Assembly: GCA_010157825.1 (NCBI GenBank)
Contig: VFSE01000216.1
Span: forward strand, 124,001-188,000
DNA: 64,000 nucleotides
Direction of reading: 5' to 3'
DNA from: Vickermania ingenoplastis
Taxonomy: Eukaryota > Euglenozoa > Kinetoplastea > Trypanosomatida > Trypanosomatidae
Within the stretch, counting starts at the first letter, position 1. Each line of letters starts with the position of its first letter. The translations under genes were made by a program, and so were the position numbers. Shown here one piece after another: positions 31,837-42,134 of this stretch. The notes beneath the pieces were generated by a model. The model did no database searches and had not been told where the DNA came from. It was given only the letters and a program-made list of their open reading frames with translations.

Positions 31837-34800
31837 ATAAAGTATTAGAGAAGATATGCAAAAAAAGTTTCATTTCATCCTGTGTGAGTCAAGTGAAGTA
31901 TTTGATTTTTATTTCTATGAACGTAACTCCAGGCTATATGGTCATGAAAAACAACCGTATTGGTGTACCTCTCAAAATAGATGTAGTCTCGTTTGATATT
32001 TTTGTTCTACTCTCACTATTATTTCTAAAAAAATGATGTATTATGTTTCTTACGATTTTCCAATAATAATACCAATCATAAATTGTACGCTATACTTCTT
32101 CGTTTTAAATAATTGTTTGTTTAGTTTCTGTATGAAGTGAAAGGAAACCAGTAATTATCCTTATTTTTTTATGTTTGGGGTGTCAAGAATCCACTGTGGA
32201 TCATAAAGGCAAGATTATCACAATTAGAGCTTTAGAGATGTCTATCCCCCACAGTGTCTACATGTCTCACATGTAGGTTTAAGGGGAAAAAAAATTAAAA
32301 AAAAAAATAAAAGAAGATTATTTAGAGTTTTTCTTTCACCAATTACAATAATATCGTTTCTATGGCCCTGTTGCTCATTCCCCTTACTCGAACTAGTCTA
32401 TCACAGCATTTTTTTCAAAGGAGTTTAAACTAATACTAACACTTCAACATATACTAACTTATACTAGCCCACACGTCTCATCCCAAAAATAACAAAATTT
32501 GTGTCAAACAAAAACTAATCGCAATGGCTTACAATTGTAGGAGAGCTTTTGCCAGCAGGGAAAGTAGTGGAAAATAATGATAATAATAATAAGCATTATT
32601 CGAGCATTCCTTGACCCTTGAAATTTGGTCATTACTTCTCCCTTTTCATCATTTATTGATATAATGTCCATCTGCGCCACAGCTTCGAACCTATTTTTTT
32701 GTGGAATGATTTAACGGAGATCACAACATCAACTTTCTCTCCTTAACCGATACGAAATGGTCAAATATATATATATAATCTTCCTGTCCGCTCTTTCAGT
32801 GTTTCCAACAATATAAAAATGAGAGTATGAAACTATTGGAGAGAAAAACAGTATCATCTTGTTTATTGTATGATTTTTTTCTTTTCTTTTTAACATGGAG
32901 AACTCAATGGAATTGTTTTTGTTGCCGTTCTGTTATTATTATTATTTTCATTTTTTTTATGGGCCGTGTTGTCCTGTTTTGTTTTTTTTTTTTTTGCTGT
33001 TGTTCTTTTTCTTTTATCTCATTGTTTTACATGAAATTTCTTGTAGTCCTCAACAGAATAATTTTCTTTGATGATTTTTTTTTTTTTTGGGGATGTACCC
33101 CTGTTGTTTTTTTTGTTCTGTTACTTTGTTAATTTGTTTGTTTATTTTTTGCATGTCACTATTGTATCTGTTGTCATTCTGTCTGTCCAGATGAGGGACA
33201 TTATCTGCAAGTGCGTTGTTCTGAAGAATATCTTTAAGTGGCAATATTTAGTACCTTTTATTATTATTGTTGTTGTTGCTGCAACGTATTAAATTTGTGT
33301 TGTTTTTATGTTGAAGATGATTTACTATTTAACCTCTCTTTTTTTTACTACTTCTATTGAATTGTGAAGTTGTGAGAGGAAATAATCAGTAATTTAAGTG
33401 CTCAATAATTTTACAGGTTAAATAATGTAGTGAGTGTGCTGGTGGTTAGATTTTATTTATTGAGTTATTCTGTATTACTCCGCTCTTCATATCCTTCTAT
33501 AATCCGTTTTTGTGTGCTGCGCGAAGTTTTCAGATTTTATGTTTTTCTTACTGGGGGACAGAAAGCTCAGATTGTTCTTTTAAAAATAAAATCCTGACGT
33601 CAGAATAATTAATATAATTATTTTCCGGTCTCTTCAACGTCCACCTGTCATCCACTTAAAAGACATGGCATATCACCTCTATTTGCTCGTGTTTTTTCAC
33701 CGAACGCGAGATAATGGTTCCTACAATGGTTACCTAATTATTTTTGAATTTATTTTTAAAAATTACTAATTTAATCATTCTTTTTTACACCAAACCAGGA
33801 GTTGTGTTATTTCAGACTATTATTTTTGCAACGTTTATTAAAAGATTCACCTATATCTCAGACTTAGCGGGGCTTGTATATATATCTTCACCTCGGATCT
33901 TTATTATTCTTGAAAAGTATATAGAAGAGTAAATATGTCATCTCAAGAACACTAGTCTTTGTAGTTTTATGTGATCAACACAATATAATTTATTTAGTTT
34001 ATTTACCCCTCTATTGGTTTGATATTTATTCTCTTGCTCCATTTTCCGGATGTACCCTTAGTGTATTATCGTAATATAGATATGAATGACAGCAAACACC
34101 AAGGGTAAAAAGAACATAATAAGTTTAAAAGGCGGAATAATTTCTGGATGATTTTAAAGGGCATAGGGTCATTCATAAAGAGGATATGTTCCATCTGTAC
34201 ACGGCTGTGTGTTTGTATTTGCTAACATGATAATATTGTATTTTGTGGAGGATCAATTATAAAAATATTTGGTCCCAGCTTAAATAAAAAAAAAACAAAT
34301 AAAAAATATACGTGCAATGCTACTATTGACACCAAACGGAAAACTAAAAACTAAAAAAAAATTGCGAAGAGCTCCATTACTAAAAAGCAGGGGGCCTTTT
34401 GGAGTCGATACCCGATCGGGGGGGTCCTTTCCCACCCAAACGAACCCAACTTCTTTTGCTGTTTTGCAAAAAAAACACAAGCAAATGATACATATAACGA
34501 GACAAAAATATCTCCTGAAAAGGCAGAAACCGTGTAAACCAAAAGGCGCTGGAGCACCTCAAGGCAGGGATTTTTTAAAAAGACCCACACTGTTTTTATA
34601 ACCACAATGAATTATTGTTCAACAACACCAATGCAATAACTGCAAATAAACACCACATAGAAGGACGAGAAAGAGTGAACGAAAAGAACCGAGAAACACC
34701 AACCTGTAAAAAACGAAGAGGGTGCCACGAAGAAAGCAAGGGAAAGAAAAATACAAGGAGAAACATACATCCCCGGAAGAAACAAAGGCACACCGCCCCC

Positions 34801-35082
34801 TGGTTTCCATCCATGGTGGGTACCTCCCTCTCCCCGCGCAGGGTCTGCGGGCGTTCCGCTCTCGCATATCTAGTTCTCCCCAAGTCGCAGGCCCGGTAGG
34901 GCACCTAATTTCTTCCTCGATTATGTAGACTCATATCAGAAGTCTGCATTGCGTGCTCCTTGCTTGCTGGAACTCTCTCGAGTAACAAAAGCACACACAC
35001 AAAAAAACAGGGCTACACAAGCCCACGCTGGAAGGTCTATCTCTCTACCGTTTGCCGGGCGGCCCAAAACCCATATACCCAC

Positions 35083-35744
35083 CCAATCGGTTGGATTATA
35101 TCTCCAGCCGCGCTGACCTATACATTGTACCTCTCGTTTCCTTTTCCTTTTACCCGCGCCCACTATAAATGGCCATGAAAAGCGCAGAGGGCCCTGCTCC
35201 TTAGGACGAATCGAAACAGAAGGCCATGAAGCCGCTCTCATATGTCTGCCTTCCTCCAGCCAGTACAATTTTCGGAGTGTCTCTCCCATTTATAAAAAAA
35301 ACATGAAGTAAGTACCCGAAGGTACGCCAAAAAGTTACACCAAAAAATTCCTACCACTACTACTACTCCACCAAGTCGTCGTGTTCGAGGATGGGCATGA
35401 GGAGTTCTCGGGTCCAGCCATCGATCCCTGGGCATGCACCGCTCGACATCCGCTTCCGGATGGAATGGGGGACGTCTTGCGCCGAGACGGTCAAGTGTGC
35501 ATCGACCTCCTGTGGGCGTGGGAACTTCTCTTGGGCTTCCTCCGGGTGTAACTGCCGAGGGGCCTCCGCCGCCCTCTGGGCTGATAGGACGGGCGCCCCT
35601 TTCTGCTCCCCGACTCGCACCGCTTCCCCCAAGGCGCCTACATGGGGGAGGCATCGCCCTAAGGCGCAGGTTAAATGGCAAATAAAAGGTGAAACGGATG
35701 ATCGTATAGGCCATCCTGGCTGGGGATATAATTCGTCCGGCTGG
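35083..35744. repeat. Pair of diverged inverted repeats flanking the retroelement relic
   Basis: The 42 bases at 35083-35124 (read on the minus strand) align without gaps to 35703-35744 (plus strand) with 31 identities. The best-kept core is ggctggRgatataat. The two copies face each other around the reverse-transcriptase relic. They could be old inverted ends of an inserted element or two copies of a small repeat. Age appears considerable given the divergence. Confidence 0.45.
35363..35640 (-). mobile_element. Relic of a reverse-transcriptase retroelement
   Basis: On the minus strand about 90 codons resemble the region just before the polymerase core of kinetoplastid retroelement reverse transcriptases (HSIRKRMSSGACPGIDGWTR, then ELL). 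The GxDGWT motif is characteristic. The family could be a site-specific LINE of the SLACS/CZAR type or a TATE-type element; the fragment is too short to decide. It is a broken fossil with no other recognisable element part, set in a GC-richer island in AT-rich DNA, and appears old. Confidence 0.5.
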
Positions 35745-36561
35745 AGTACACTGTATATATGCCCTGTGGGTGAAAGAGGCTGTGCTTCCCGTTCGTTGCC
35801 GTGCGTGCCTTTATCGCTTGTTGTGTTCCTTATTCCATTTGTTGTTTGTCTCGTTCACCCCCAAAAACGCATCTTTTCTCACTCTGCTTTTCCTGGACCC
35901 CAATATTTTTTTTGCTAACTACAGAGAAAAATGGGGAAGTGGAGGGAATAAATACGTGAGCACTTCAAAAGAAATCTTGGAAACATAATGACATTATATG
36001 ACGCAATTAAAAAAAAAACCAAATACTTATCAGTAAGCTGGACAATATTTTTGATTATTTTCTTGACGGTTGTTTAAAAAAATATGTGAAAAATTTGTAT
36101 GCCTGGTTGCCATTCAATTTTTTATTTATTTTAAAAATACAGGCATCCTTATATTTTAGTCGGGCTAGTGGAAACCAAGAAAACCCGAGGAAACAGAGAA
36201 GGGGAAAGCAAGAGGCAATCCAGCAAGTCAGTCCAGAGATATATTCATTATCAAGACCCCGATGGGAAATGTTAAGTGCACTACGGCCATGTATCCAGAA
36301 TAAAAAGCATTTATGTGTTGCTTTGCTTTCTTTCTGTAAGCATTCGTAACTATTAATCTAATACATAATAATAGTAACAATGGGTTCCATTATTTGCTTA
36401 CAGCAATGATTAGAAAAATATCCTCATACACTATATATATATCGCCACCTATCTTGCCATCTTAACAAATCTAAACCTGTATGGAGAAAATACAAATCTT
36501 AATACTCTTTTAAGATGAGTATATTTTTTTTGTCTTGGGTATAATTATTTAGTGAGGATTA

Positions 36562-36673
36562 TGTTTATGTGTTATATTATCTCGAACCTGCAGAAATAAA
36601 TTTGCACTATTCAGGGTATAATTATTTAGTTGATTTTATTTGTGTAGGTTCGAGATAATATAACACATAAACA
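36562..36673. repeat. Perfect inverted repeat, 28-bp arms, 56-base loop
   Basis: The arms at 36562-36589 and 36646-36673 are exact reverse complements (ends tgtttatgtg and cacataaaca, core atctcgaacct). The loop contains gggtataattatttagt (36614-36630), which also occurs just outside the left arm at 36537-36553. The AT-rich arms could extrude as a cruciform. It lies within the strand-switch region; no coding content. Confidence 0.9.
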
Positions 36674-37497
36674 CGTGTTGTTTAGGGTTGATGAGTTAAT
36701 TAGCATACTATTATTTTTCTTTATTACACGCGGAGAGTAATTATTATCTAATTATTATCTATTTTTTTCTTGCTATTTTTGAATGACAATTCCATAAAAC
36801 ACCAAACGCACACACAAAAAAAAGAATCGAGAAAGATGAACTGTACTGATAGTATTGAATAATGATGATAATATAGGTTTCTTGTTTTTAGCACAAAAGA
36901 CATCAATATTCGCTACACGGCGAAAAGAAAATGCATAAAACAACCAAATTAGATGGATTAAAACAAACATCTATAAGCGAACAGAAGAGATGATAAGAAA
37001 TGCGTTCTCTGTAAGGAAAAATTTCCATTTTCTTCTCGCAAAAAAAAACTTTTTTGAGAGTTAGGGTACACAAAATGTAGTTTTATCATTCGACACCGTT
37101 GCTTGTATAGTGTCGTCTAGAAGAACACATACCTTTTTTTTTTATCAGATCGCTATTATAGTCTCCGGCAGTTTTACTGTTATACATAGTTTTACTACTA
37201 TTACATGGCTAACTTCTTATCAAATTTTATTTTGGATCACCCCAAAAAAAGTATAATAAAAAATTTTGACGTTAAAGTGGATGTATATGATAATTTTAAA
37301 GTAAGATCAAAACCGGGTATACGCATTTTAATAATAATATTTTTGTTTGAATCAGTAAGTATAAGAAATAATAATACAAATATAAATAGAGTTACCAGTA
37401 ACACATAAATAGGTAGAGACTTTTTTCCTTTTAAACTTATGGCTAACTTTTTTTTTCTAAACAAATAATAATAATAACAATAACAATAACAATAACA

Positions 37498-37551
<54 letters not shown>

Positions 37552-37816
37552 GTAATAAAAGAAAACCCTCGGTAAAAGAATCACTATAAACATAATTATG
37601 ATACATAGCATAGGATACAGAACCCAAGTTCAACAAATTCTTTATATATATATAAAACTAATTTCCCCCTTTCGCTGATTAGCCTTTATGAAGACATTTT
37701 ATATTTGAGGGATAACTTCATTAATGAATACCTCTAAATACATCATTAGGTCAGTAATAATAATAATAATAATAATAATAATGACAACAGAGAATGAAAA
37801 ACATGACTGCATTTAC

Positions 37817-37896
37817 AGGTGTTTCCTTTTTCTTTCCTTCGTCTTTCTTTTCCATAATATTTTCTTTCGGATTTTTTAATTATCTTCATAGTTCAG
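37817..37896 (+). promoter_or_regulatory. Probable spliced-leader acceptor for the Sde2-like gene
   Basis: A T/C-rich tract (about 37823-37856 and on to 37889) is followed by AG at 37890-37891 and 37895-37896, about 30 bases before the ATG at 37927. It would be the first trans-splice site of the plus-strand unit. Confidence 0.5.
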
Positions 37897-37926
37897 ATTA
37901 CGATCCATACTAGGAGTAACAGAGAG

Positions 37927-38403
37927 ATGAAATTTGTTATTCTTCCCGTGAATAAAGCTGTTAATCTCCTTCCAAAAGTTCGGAGTCTTGATGGCATTTT
38001 AGAGAGTGTATCATCATGGTCAGGCATTTCCTCAGATAAAGTACTGCTATATTGGAAAGATGAGTGCAAGAATAGATTATTCCCTATCACTAAGCTTGAG
38101 CACTCGCTCCAAGAAGTTGTGTATGTATTGTTTCGTCTTACAGGGGGAGGAAAAGGAGGCTTCCGCAAGGCCCTCGAAAAAAAAGGGCGAGAGTTCGCCA
38201 GGGCGAAACAGAAAGAAAAAAAAGGGAAAAAACTTCTCCCTTCTACCGGTGAAAGATCGGAAGTAGAAAGCGATACGAAGAAAAAGAAGATCCCTTTACC
38301 AAATAAGCGAACACCTGTAAAACGGGTCAAAATTAGCACCAATAGTAGAGATCTAGCCCAGCAAGGTGTAACTCAAGCATTCAAAAAACTTGGATTATCT
38401 TAG
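37927..38403 (+). CDS. SDE2: Sde2-like protein with ubiquitin-fold N terminus
   Basis: A 158-residue protein. Residues 1-75 are beta-rich and end in YVLFRLTGGGKGGFRKALEK. The GG-KGGF junction (Gly74-Gly75-Lys76-Gly-Gly-Phe79) is the hallmark of Sde2. In that family the N-terminal ubiquitin-like fold is cut after the diglycine to release a C-terminal part that begins with Lys and works in pre-mRNA splicing (fission yeast) and in replication-stress response (human). The rest is highly basic (about 80-140) and ends in a short helix VTQAFKKLGLS. It is shorter than fungal and animal Sde2. It is the first gene of the plus-strand unit, with relatively AT-rich codons. The identification rests on one motif plus size and position of the fold. 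Confidence 0.72.
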   Translation: MKFVILPVNKAVNLLPKVRSLDGILESVSSWSGISSDKVLLYWKDECKNRLFPITKLEHSLQEVVYVLFRLTGGGKGGFRKALEKKGREFARAKQKEKKGKKLLPSTGERSEVESDTKKKKIPLPNKRTPVKRVKISTNSRDLAQQGVTQAFKKLGLS

Positions 38404-38666
38404 CTGGTCGCGGAGTTTTTTTTTTTCTTTCTCTTGTAGACCACTCTTCCGTCAAACCACAAAGCATTTCTAAAACTCTTGATGAACAGTCCGGTGGATT
38501 CTTCGTTTTCCACGCAGAATCATAAAATGACTAATGAATGATACATATTAATTTTTTTGACGTTTTTTTTCTTGGGTCTTTCCTTCTCCATTTTTGCACC
38601 TTACGGAGCTGGTGAATTACCAAGACAATTTTGTAACTGTATCTTAGCTTTAATCCGTGCTCTTTT

Positions 38667-39659
38667 ATGTCAGGTGTTTCGCGCTGGAAGACTGTTAAAC
38701 CCACTCACGTTGAACGGGATACCCAAAGACTGAAACAACCTACCGGTCTTCAGATAATTACCCAATCTGATCCCGCACGGTTTATAGTCAAAACCTGCAG
38801 CCGTTCTTTTAAGCTTTTTATAGGTAATCCGCATAGATGCGAATGCAAGAGGGACCAACCTTGCCTTCACGTATTATTCGTTTTGTTAAGCCACTTTCAG
38901 ATACCTGAAGAGAGTGACCTCCTGTTTCAAGATGGTCTGAGCGAAATAGTATTAATGGATCTTTTTAGCAAACAAAAGAGAAAAGTCAAAACTATGGAGG
39001 TGTGCCCCCTTTGCCATGAGTCGGGGCCAAATCTGTCAAGCTGTGGATGTTGCGGGCAACTATTTCATTGGAAGTGCGTCGAGCTTCATGCAACTATGCG
39101 TAAAACCGTAACATCTTGTCCAGAGTGCAAAGAAAATGTAGTAAAAAAAGATACCATTATAAGAGGAAAGTGCAGTAGTTGCAATGAATTTTTGATGGAC
39201 GCCCAGTACCGATGTTTGCTTTGCGTCACAAACAAGGTTGTGTTATGCAAAAAATGCTACCGAGGTGGTCGGGCTCACCCTTCACATCCTTTTGCCTCCG
39301 AGAAAGACAACCGCGTTGCCATTCCTGCTCGTCAACCAGAAGCTGAGAGAGGTGTACTACAGAACCTTCAATATAGAGAAATCAATCCTGATGATTATGA
39401 AACACTACTGCTATTGGATGATGGTTCCAGTACAACGCCCCTTAGAATGGAAGTGTTTCTGCAGTTACCTACGCGGGCTTGTGACGAGTCAGAAGTAGGT
39501 TCCCATTGCGCTATTTGCCTTGAGGTGTTTCATCAGAATACAAGGTGTGTGTGTCTTCCTTGCGGCCACATTTTACATGTAGACTGTGGAAAGAGTTGGC
39601 TCACAGAACATAAAGATGTGTGCCCTGTTGATCAGCTGAAGTTATTTTCCAAAGAATAA
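38667..39659 (+). CDS. SWIM-RING-ZZ-RING protein, probable E3 ubiquitin ligase (ZSWIM2/MEX-like)
   Basis: A 330-residue protein with four zinc modules in order. A SWIM finger (about 40-75) has CxC at 58/60 and CxH at 66/68. RING 1 (113-154) reads CPLC, CGCC, HWKC and CPEC. A ZZ-type finger (about 169-208) reads CSSC, CLLC, CKKC and ends with HPSHPF. RING 2 (281-320) reads CAIC, CVCLPCGHILH and CP. This is the exact module order of animal ZSWIM2 (MEX), an E3 ubiquitin ligase. Ubiquitin ligation is therefore the likely role; substrates are unknown. No signal or membrane segment. It begins about 260 bases after the Sde2-like gene, and its codon use is AT-leaning like that neighbour. Confidence 0.82.
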   Translation: MSGVSRWKTVKPTHVERDTQRLKQPTGLQIITQSDPARFIVKTCSRSFKLFIGNPHRCECKRDQPCLHVLFVLLSHFQIPEESDLLFQDGLSEIVLMDLFSKQKRKVKTMEVCPLCHESGPNLSSCGCCGQLFHWKCVELHATMRKTVTSCPECKENVVKKDTIIRGKCSSCNEFLMDAQYRCLLCVTNKVVLCKKCYRGGRAHPSHPFASEKDNRVAIPARQPEAERGVLQNLQYREINPDDYETLLLLDDGSSTTPLRMEVFLQLPTRACDESEVGSHCAICLEVFHQNTRCVCLPCGHILHVDCGKSWLTEHKDVCPVDQLKLFSKE

Positions 39660-39980
39660 AGCTATGAGCTTCAACTCCCCGCTTCCACTCTCGAGAGTCA
39701 CAACTAACAAACAAAGCAAAAACAACAACAACAAAACAACAACCCCAAAACGACGACGACAACAAAAAACAGTTGGCAATAAAATGAGCAATCCTCTTGT
39801 TAAAGTGAATAAATACGGAAGGTTACATGTGACTTTATCCAAGGTTAATATTTCTCTTTCTCTCCCTTTCCTGGTTTTCGTTTTTGAAGGAAGAGTTCAC
39901 CCACAGTTCCACATAGTAGCCTAACTCAAGGCACATAGCAAAAAAAAATAATAAAAAAATCTAACAAGAAGAACAGAAAA
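39660..39980. other. Intergenic region
   Basis: A CAA/ACG-type simple run at about 39716-39765 and a pyrimidine stretch at about 39851-39885 that may serve as the trans-splice signal of the next gene. No gene seen. Confidence 0.6.
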
Positions 39981-41081
39981 ATGCTGCGTATGAAGGTAAA
40001 TAACTTGGTTGGCGCTTCTGGCGTTGGGAAGCGTTTCGTGAGTGGCGTTGCCCCCGTTCTGTACTTTCCTATTGCTCCAGCTCAGCCAGTGTCGGAGGAG
40101 GAGCAGATCAAGAGGAACACAGATATCGCCATTGAGATGATCCGACGCTTTAAGGGTCCCACTCCTGCACCATACACTCGAAAGAGCTCGGCTACTATCG
40201 AGGATCTTGAGAAGGAGATCCAATCCCTGCTCGGCGCAGCCGAAAAGCTGCGCAAGACTACCTCTGATGATCAGCCAATGGACAAACTGGGCCTGATGGA
40301 GCGGTGCCTACGCCACTCCATGTACTCTTACTACAAGGATCAGGGCTCCTTAGATTTCGAGGGGATGGCCAAGTGGCTCGTGTACACCCCCGAGGATGAG
40401 CTCCAGATGACTCAATTGAAGCGCCGGGTGGAGTCCAAAGCCAAACTTGCGGCGTTTCGGGAGAAGAGGAAGGAGCAGGGGCTTCCTTCCCCCCTCCTTC
40501 CCTCTTGCAACTGGAAGAATGAGTACCAGGCCGTCCTCGACCGCGAACTTGTCAATGAGAAACGTCTGCGCTACGATACCATCGCCCAGAAGTCTGTGGA
40601 ACGCGATGAAGCAAAGGTGGACGCCGTGCTGGAAGAGTACCGGAAACCCCTTCAAGACAAGCGCCTGGACGACTTAGTCGAGCTGCTTGAGCGGTTCAAG
40701 CCGGTCCTTGCCCGAGAGGCAATTCTGCAGCGCCTCACGATCAAGCACTTGGAGGGTCAACTTGGCATCTGGCGGTACATGGACTGGTGCCCTGAGGTGC
40801 GCGATCGCGCAGAGCTGGAAGTCGATGTCAATGGCTGGCAGTGGTGGAGTCCGTCAGAGGAGCGACGCCTCCTCCCCGTTCGCCTGCGCACTGTCAACGA
40901 GGTGCGGGAGATTATGGCCAAGTCCCAGGCCGAGAAGGCCAGCCAACGCACTGAGTCCGCTGCCGCGTCCAGCGGCTCCTCTTCTGACAGCGAGCGTGAT
41001 CGTCTCCTAAAGGAGGTCCTTGCGCTGCAGGCACGTATTCACCAGCGCGAAGAGGCGCCGGAGGCGAAGAAGGCTCATTAA
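39981..41081 (+). CDS. Conserved kinetoplastid-type protein, probably mitochondrial
   Basis: A 366-residue soluble, mostly helical protein. The N terminus (MLRMKVNNLVGASGVGKRFV) has few acids and several Lys/Arg, as in a mitochondrial presequence. The body is charged and helical, with a Trp-rich motif VNGWQWWSPSEERRLLPVRL near 285-304 and a Ser-rich acidic stretch before a C-terminal coiled-coil-like helix. No membrane segment or classical catalytic motif is seen. It resembles the kinetoplastid-specific accessory subunits of mitochondrial complexes such as the F1Fo ATP synthase (for example ATPTB1). That is a recollection of type, not a tested match, so I leave the function open. Confidence 0.65.
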   Translation: MLRMKVNNLVGASGVGKRFVSGVAPVLYFPIAPAQPVSEEEQIKRNTDIAIEMIRRFKGPTPAPYTRKSSATIEDLEKEIQSLLGAAEKLRKTTSDDQPMDKLGLMERCLRHSMYSYYKDQGSLDFEGMAKWLVYTPEDELQMTQLKRRVESKAKLAAFREKRKEQGLPSPLLPSCNWKNEYQAVLDRELVNEKRLRYDTIAQKSVERDEAKVDAVLEEYRKPLQDKRLDDLVELLERFKPVLAREAILQRLTIKHLEGQLGIWRYMDWCPEVRDRAELEVDVNGWQWWSPSEERRLLPVRLRTVNEVREIMAKSQAEKASQRTESAAASSGSSSDSERDRLLKEVLALQARIHQREEAPEAKKAH

Positions 41082-42134
41082 GTGCTAGAAGAAGTTCTCT
41101 GCCTTTTTTTCTGCTTCTCCGCTTATCTCACACTCGTTCCCTCTTTCAAAGCAGAGAGGAGGGTGGACAGCGGAGTGCGGAGAAGAGCAGAGAAGTGGCT
41201 GGCGCGGAGACGGGGGAGCCACCAGAGGAAACGTATTAATGGTTGTTCAATGGCTCAGGTGGATGAGACTACGACCCGGCACATCTTTCGTGCGGTACCC
41301 AAATTCCCTCTTTCCTCGTGCTTCTCTGCCCTCCTACCCAAGTTTTTATAGGAAATACGCACGTATAATATTTTTGTTTCAATGTATGACGAGCGGAAGC
41401 ACGCCCGGCAGGTTCTTCTTTATCACCTTTCTCAAGAAAAGCGTCAGTTTTCACATGACGTGGAAGGAGGAGCGTTGCTCCTATTTCAACACGAATGACA
41501 AAAAAGTTCTTTTTTTTTGGGTCTTCTTGTGCTTTTCTACGTATGACACGCAACGGCTAGGAAATAGAAGACAGAGAACAGGTAGGAAGATGACAAAAAC
41601 AAACAATCGAAAAGGAAGTTTTTAGAATGCAAAAGGAAAAAAAAAGAAAAAAAGAAGACGAGTATCTAAACATGAGAGGCCCGGTCTAATTAGAGTAGGA
41701 GAAAGCGTATTCTTATGTGGATAGTGATCCACGTGTGCCTCTCCGCGCTATTCCTTTTCTTTCTTTCTTTTCTTTTTCCCCCCCCCCCCCATTAGGATCA
41801 GTTCAAGACAAATTACCATCACAAAAGGGTTTCAGAGACACCAACAGGCGTGATGCTAGGGTATTCCTCCCCCTCCCTGCATTGACGTCAGGTGCTTCTT
41901 TTATTTTTTCTAGAGCGCTGTCGCTACATGACCGCATTGCGGATCTCATTGCTGTATCCCTTTATGCCTTCTTCATTTCCCCTCTTTTATTTTTTTTTGT
42001 CCTGTCGGACTCTTTTCACGTCGTCGTCTCCCCTCTTATCGCTATCTTTCTAGATATCTTTCCTCTTCTTTGCATTCCTTCACTTCTTTTCTATCTTCCT
42101 TTTTGTCCTGACTTTCCTCGATAACAGCAGAACG
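41082..42134. other. Intergenic region with a long pyrimidine-rich leader
   Basis: From about 41960 to 42120 the plus strand is strongly C/T-rich, and the first AGs before the STI1 ATG (42135) are at 42126-42130. This is a strong candidate trans-splice region. A C run lies at about 41780-41790. No gene seen. Confidence 0.65.

Larger units (their letters stand above)
31775..37926. promoter_or_regulatory. Divergent strand-switch region, AT-rich, gene-free
   Basis: All genes to the left read leftward and all to the right read rightward, so both transcription units start here. About 6 kb are strongly AT-rich with no supportable coding frame. Content: poly-A/T runs, a short hairpin ctacatgt/acatgtag at about 32258-32276, a GC-richer island at about 34.4-35.8 kb with a retroelement relic, a perfect long-armed inverted repeat at 36562-36673, and (AAT)n at about 37498-37553 and 37757-37782. 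Divergent switch regions are established transcription start zones in trypanosomatids. Centromere or origin function is inference from AT content and element relics. Confidence 0.8.

Noticed and set aside
30110-31873. An upstream ATG at 31873 for the deacetylase
   Set aside because: The extra 33 codons read through a pyrimidine tract and AG typical of the trans-splice site, so they belong to the leader.
34390-34450. A GC-rich spot with cccgatcggg and a tRNA-like T-arm appearance
   Set aside because: I could not find the matching acceptor stem, A box or anticodon arm, so there is no support for a tRNA.
34596-35289. Open frames in the GC-richer island beside the retroelement relic
   Set aside because: No recognisable motif and no consistent codon pattern; they may be unreadable remnants but cannot be supported as genes.
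36086-36349. An 87-codon plus-strand frame in the strand-switch region
   Set aside because: No domain, mixed composition, and no trans-splice signal; probably chance.
37237-37611. A frame with a long tyrosine run near the strand switch
   Set aside because: The run is the translation of an (AAT)n microsatellite and has no other protein-like feature.
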